NCBI GenBank assembly: GCA_045541455.1
Contig: JAZQJA010000017.1
Coordinates: 1 to 15,824 of the forward strand
Reading direction: 5' to 3'
DNA length: 15,824 bases
From: RGIG9041 sp045541455
GTDB lineage: Bacteria; Bacillota; Clostridia; Oscillospirales; QAKW01
Part shown: in pieces, positions 15,036 to 15,824 of the stretch
How positions within the stretch are numbered: position 1 is the first letter of the stretch
How the letters are laid out: every line of letters starts with the position of its first letter
The notes under the pieces: model-generated
Told to the model about the DNA's origin: nothing
Database searches by the model: none
The model's input: only the letters and a program-made list of their open reading frames with translations
Made by a program: the position numbers and the translations under genes

Positions 15036-15824
15036 CGAAAATTCGCAACCGCAATAGTTTTGGCGATATAGAGAATACTCGTTTGAAAGTTTTATTGATG
15101 TAAGATAGCCGTTTCGCTTTTTAAAGTCTGAGGGAAGCCATTTTACGCCTATCTGTTCAGCGATTTGTTTACCGAGCGAATTTATTAGTTGCGCATTTTT
15201 GTGCGGACTTACGGTAAGGGTAGTAGCAATAAGATCTATACCCATTTTTCTTGCATATAGTGCTGTTTTTTCAAGCCTAAGTTCAAAACATTTAGTACAG
15301 CGCGCACCGCCCTCTTTTTCTGTTTCAAACCCCTTTACAGCACTATAAAAATTATCAGTGTCATACTCCCCTTCAATATACGGCACATTCATAAGTTTAC
15401 AAAGCCGTTTTTGTTCGTCAGCACGCTTTTCATACTCAGCTTTAGGAAAGATGTTAGGGTTGTAATAAAACAATGTTACATCAAAAAATTCTGTTAGATA
15501 TGACAAAACATAACTACTGCATGGTGCACAACAGCTATGCAGTAAAAGTTTTGGTTTTGATGTAAGGTTTTTTATATATTCATCAAGTTGCACTTCTTCT
15601 AATTCTGCAACAAAGTCTGCAAAAGTTTTTAAGTTTCCATTTACTGAATATTGTTCAAGTGCGTTATAATAATCAAGTCTATTTTCTTTTGCAACAGAAA
15701 CCGGTAAGTACCCGTTAAGTAAAAGCTGATAATTCATAATCAATCGGCTTGTTCTTCCGTTACCGTCAACGAATGGATGAATTCGTACAAATTCGGCATG
15801 TGTCCACGCAGCAAGTTCTATAGG
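15030..15824 (-). CDS. Fic domain fused to epoxyqueuosine reductase QueH, 5' end missing
   Basis: The frame is open from the right edge to TAA at 15030-15032, giving 264 visible residues. Residues 1-~85 are the C-terminal half of a Fic domain. The active-site loop HPFVDGNGRTSR (16-27; 15779-15744) is complete, followed by helices typical of Fic proteins (RLIMNYQLL, RLDYYNAL, FADFVAELEE). Residues ~88-264 are a complete QueH domain, which reduces epoxyqueuosine to queuosine at tRNA position 34. It has HSCCAPCSS (96-104), FYYNPNIFP, GGARCTKCF, TTLTVSPHKN and RQNYCGC near the end, so the iron-sulfur cysteines (98, 99, 176, 179, 258, 260) are present. An internal GTG at 15593, weakly preceded by AGAAGAAG, could give a stand-alone QueH of 187 residues. 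Fic target and self-inhibition motif cannot be judged because the N-terminal half lies outside. Confidence 0.88.
   Translation of the reverse strand, partial: PIELAAWTHAEFVRIHPFVDGNGRTSRLIMNYQLLLNGYLPVSVAKENRLDYYNALEQYSVNGNLKTFADFVAELEEVQLDEYIKNLTSKPKLLLHSCCAPCSSYVLSYLTEFFDVTLFYYNPNIFPKAEYEKRADEQKRLCKLMNVPYIEGEYDTDNFYSAVKGFETEKEGGARCTKCFELRLEKTALYARKMGIDLIATTLTVSPHKNAQLINSLGKQIAEQIGVKWLPSDFKKRNGYLTSIKLSNEYSLYRQNYCGCEFSL

Noticed and set aside
15680..15700. SVAKEN after the Fic active site, matching the Fic self-inhibition pattern (S/T)xxxE(G/N).
   Set aside because: It falls in the ordinary post-active-site strand and helix region common to Fic proteins (before RLDYYNAL), not at a place used for the inhibitory helix.

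Overview
The window looks like chromosomal DNA of a low-GC, probably uncultured and gut-associated member of the Clostridia. The evidence is the classic Firmicutes core gene orders gdpP-rplI-dnaB and tilS-hpt-ftsH, consensus sigma-A promoters, GAGG-type ribosome binding sites, TTG starts, and a QueH-type rather than QueG-type epoxyqueuosine reductase. This placement is inferred from gene content only.

Layout. Positions 1-623 (+) hold the 3' end of a fused TRAP-transporter permease, closed by a terminator hairpin that faces both ways. Positions 694-2432 (-) hold a two-gene ABC exporter, with ATPase and permease overlapping by 4 bases. About 2471-2870 is a dense non-coding palindromic element carrying seven perfect copies of the 8-mer GTGATATT or its complement, small hairpins between them, and matching outer ends. 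Positions 2787-5654 (-) hold a RodA/FtsW-family SEDS glycosyltransferase followed by a secreted polysaccharide deacetylase with Ig-like and S-layer anchoring domains. The last ~27 codons of the deacetylase run into the palindromic element and stop inside one of its GTGATATT motifs.

From 5655 the + strand carries housekeeping genes. A divergent promoter region drives tsaE (apparently leaderless), tsaB (tRNA t6A synthesis) and rpiB. A second promoter, overlapping the likely rpiB terminator, drives gdpP (c-di-AMP phosphodiesterase), rplI (ribosomal protein bL9) and dnaB (replicative helicase). These run directly into tilS (tRNA-Ile lysidine synthetase), hpt (purine salvage) and ftsH (membrane AAA+ protease). 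A strong hairpin after ftsH separates it from a convergent gene on the - strand. That gene, cut by the right edge, is an in-frame fusion of a Fic domain, with the complete active-site motif HPFVDGNGRTSR, to a complete QueH domain.

The genes combine cell-envelope synthesis and quality control (RodA, deacetylase, FtsH, and c-di-AMP turnover by GdpP) with translation accuracy (TsaB/TsaE, TilS, bL9, QueH). The two observations most worth follow-up are the Fic-QueH fusion at the right edge and the palindromic element at 2471-2870. The element lies at a visible base-composition boundary: more GC-rich transport genes to the left, AT-richer genes to the right. No CRISPR array, rRNA, tRNA, prophage or complete insertion sequence was seen.
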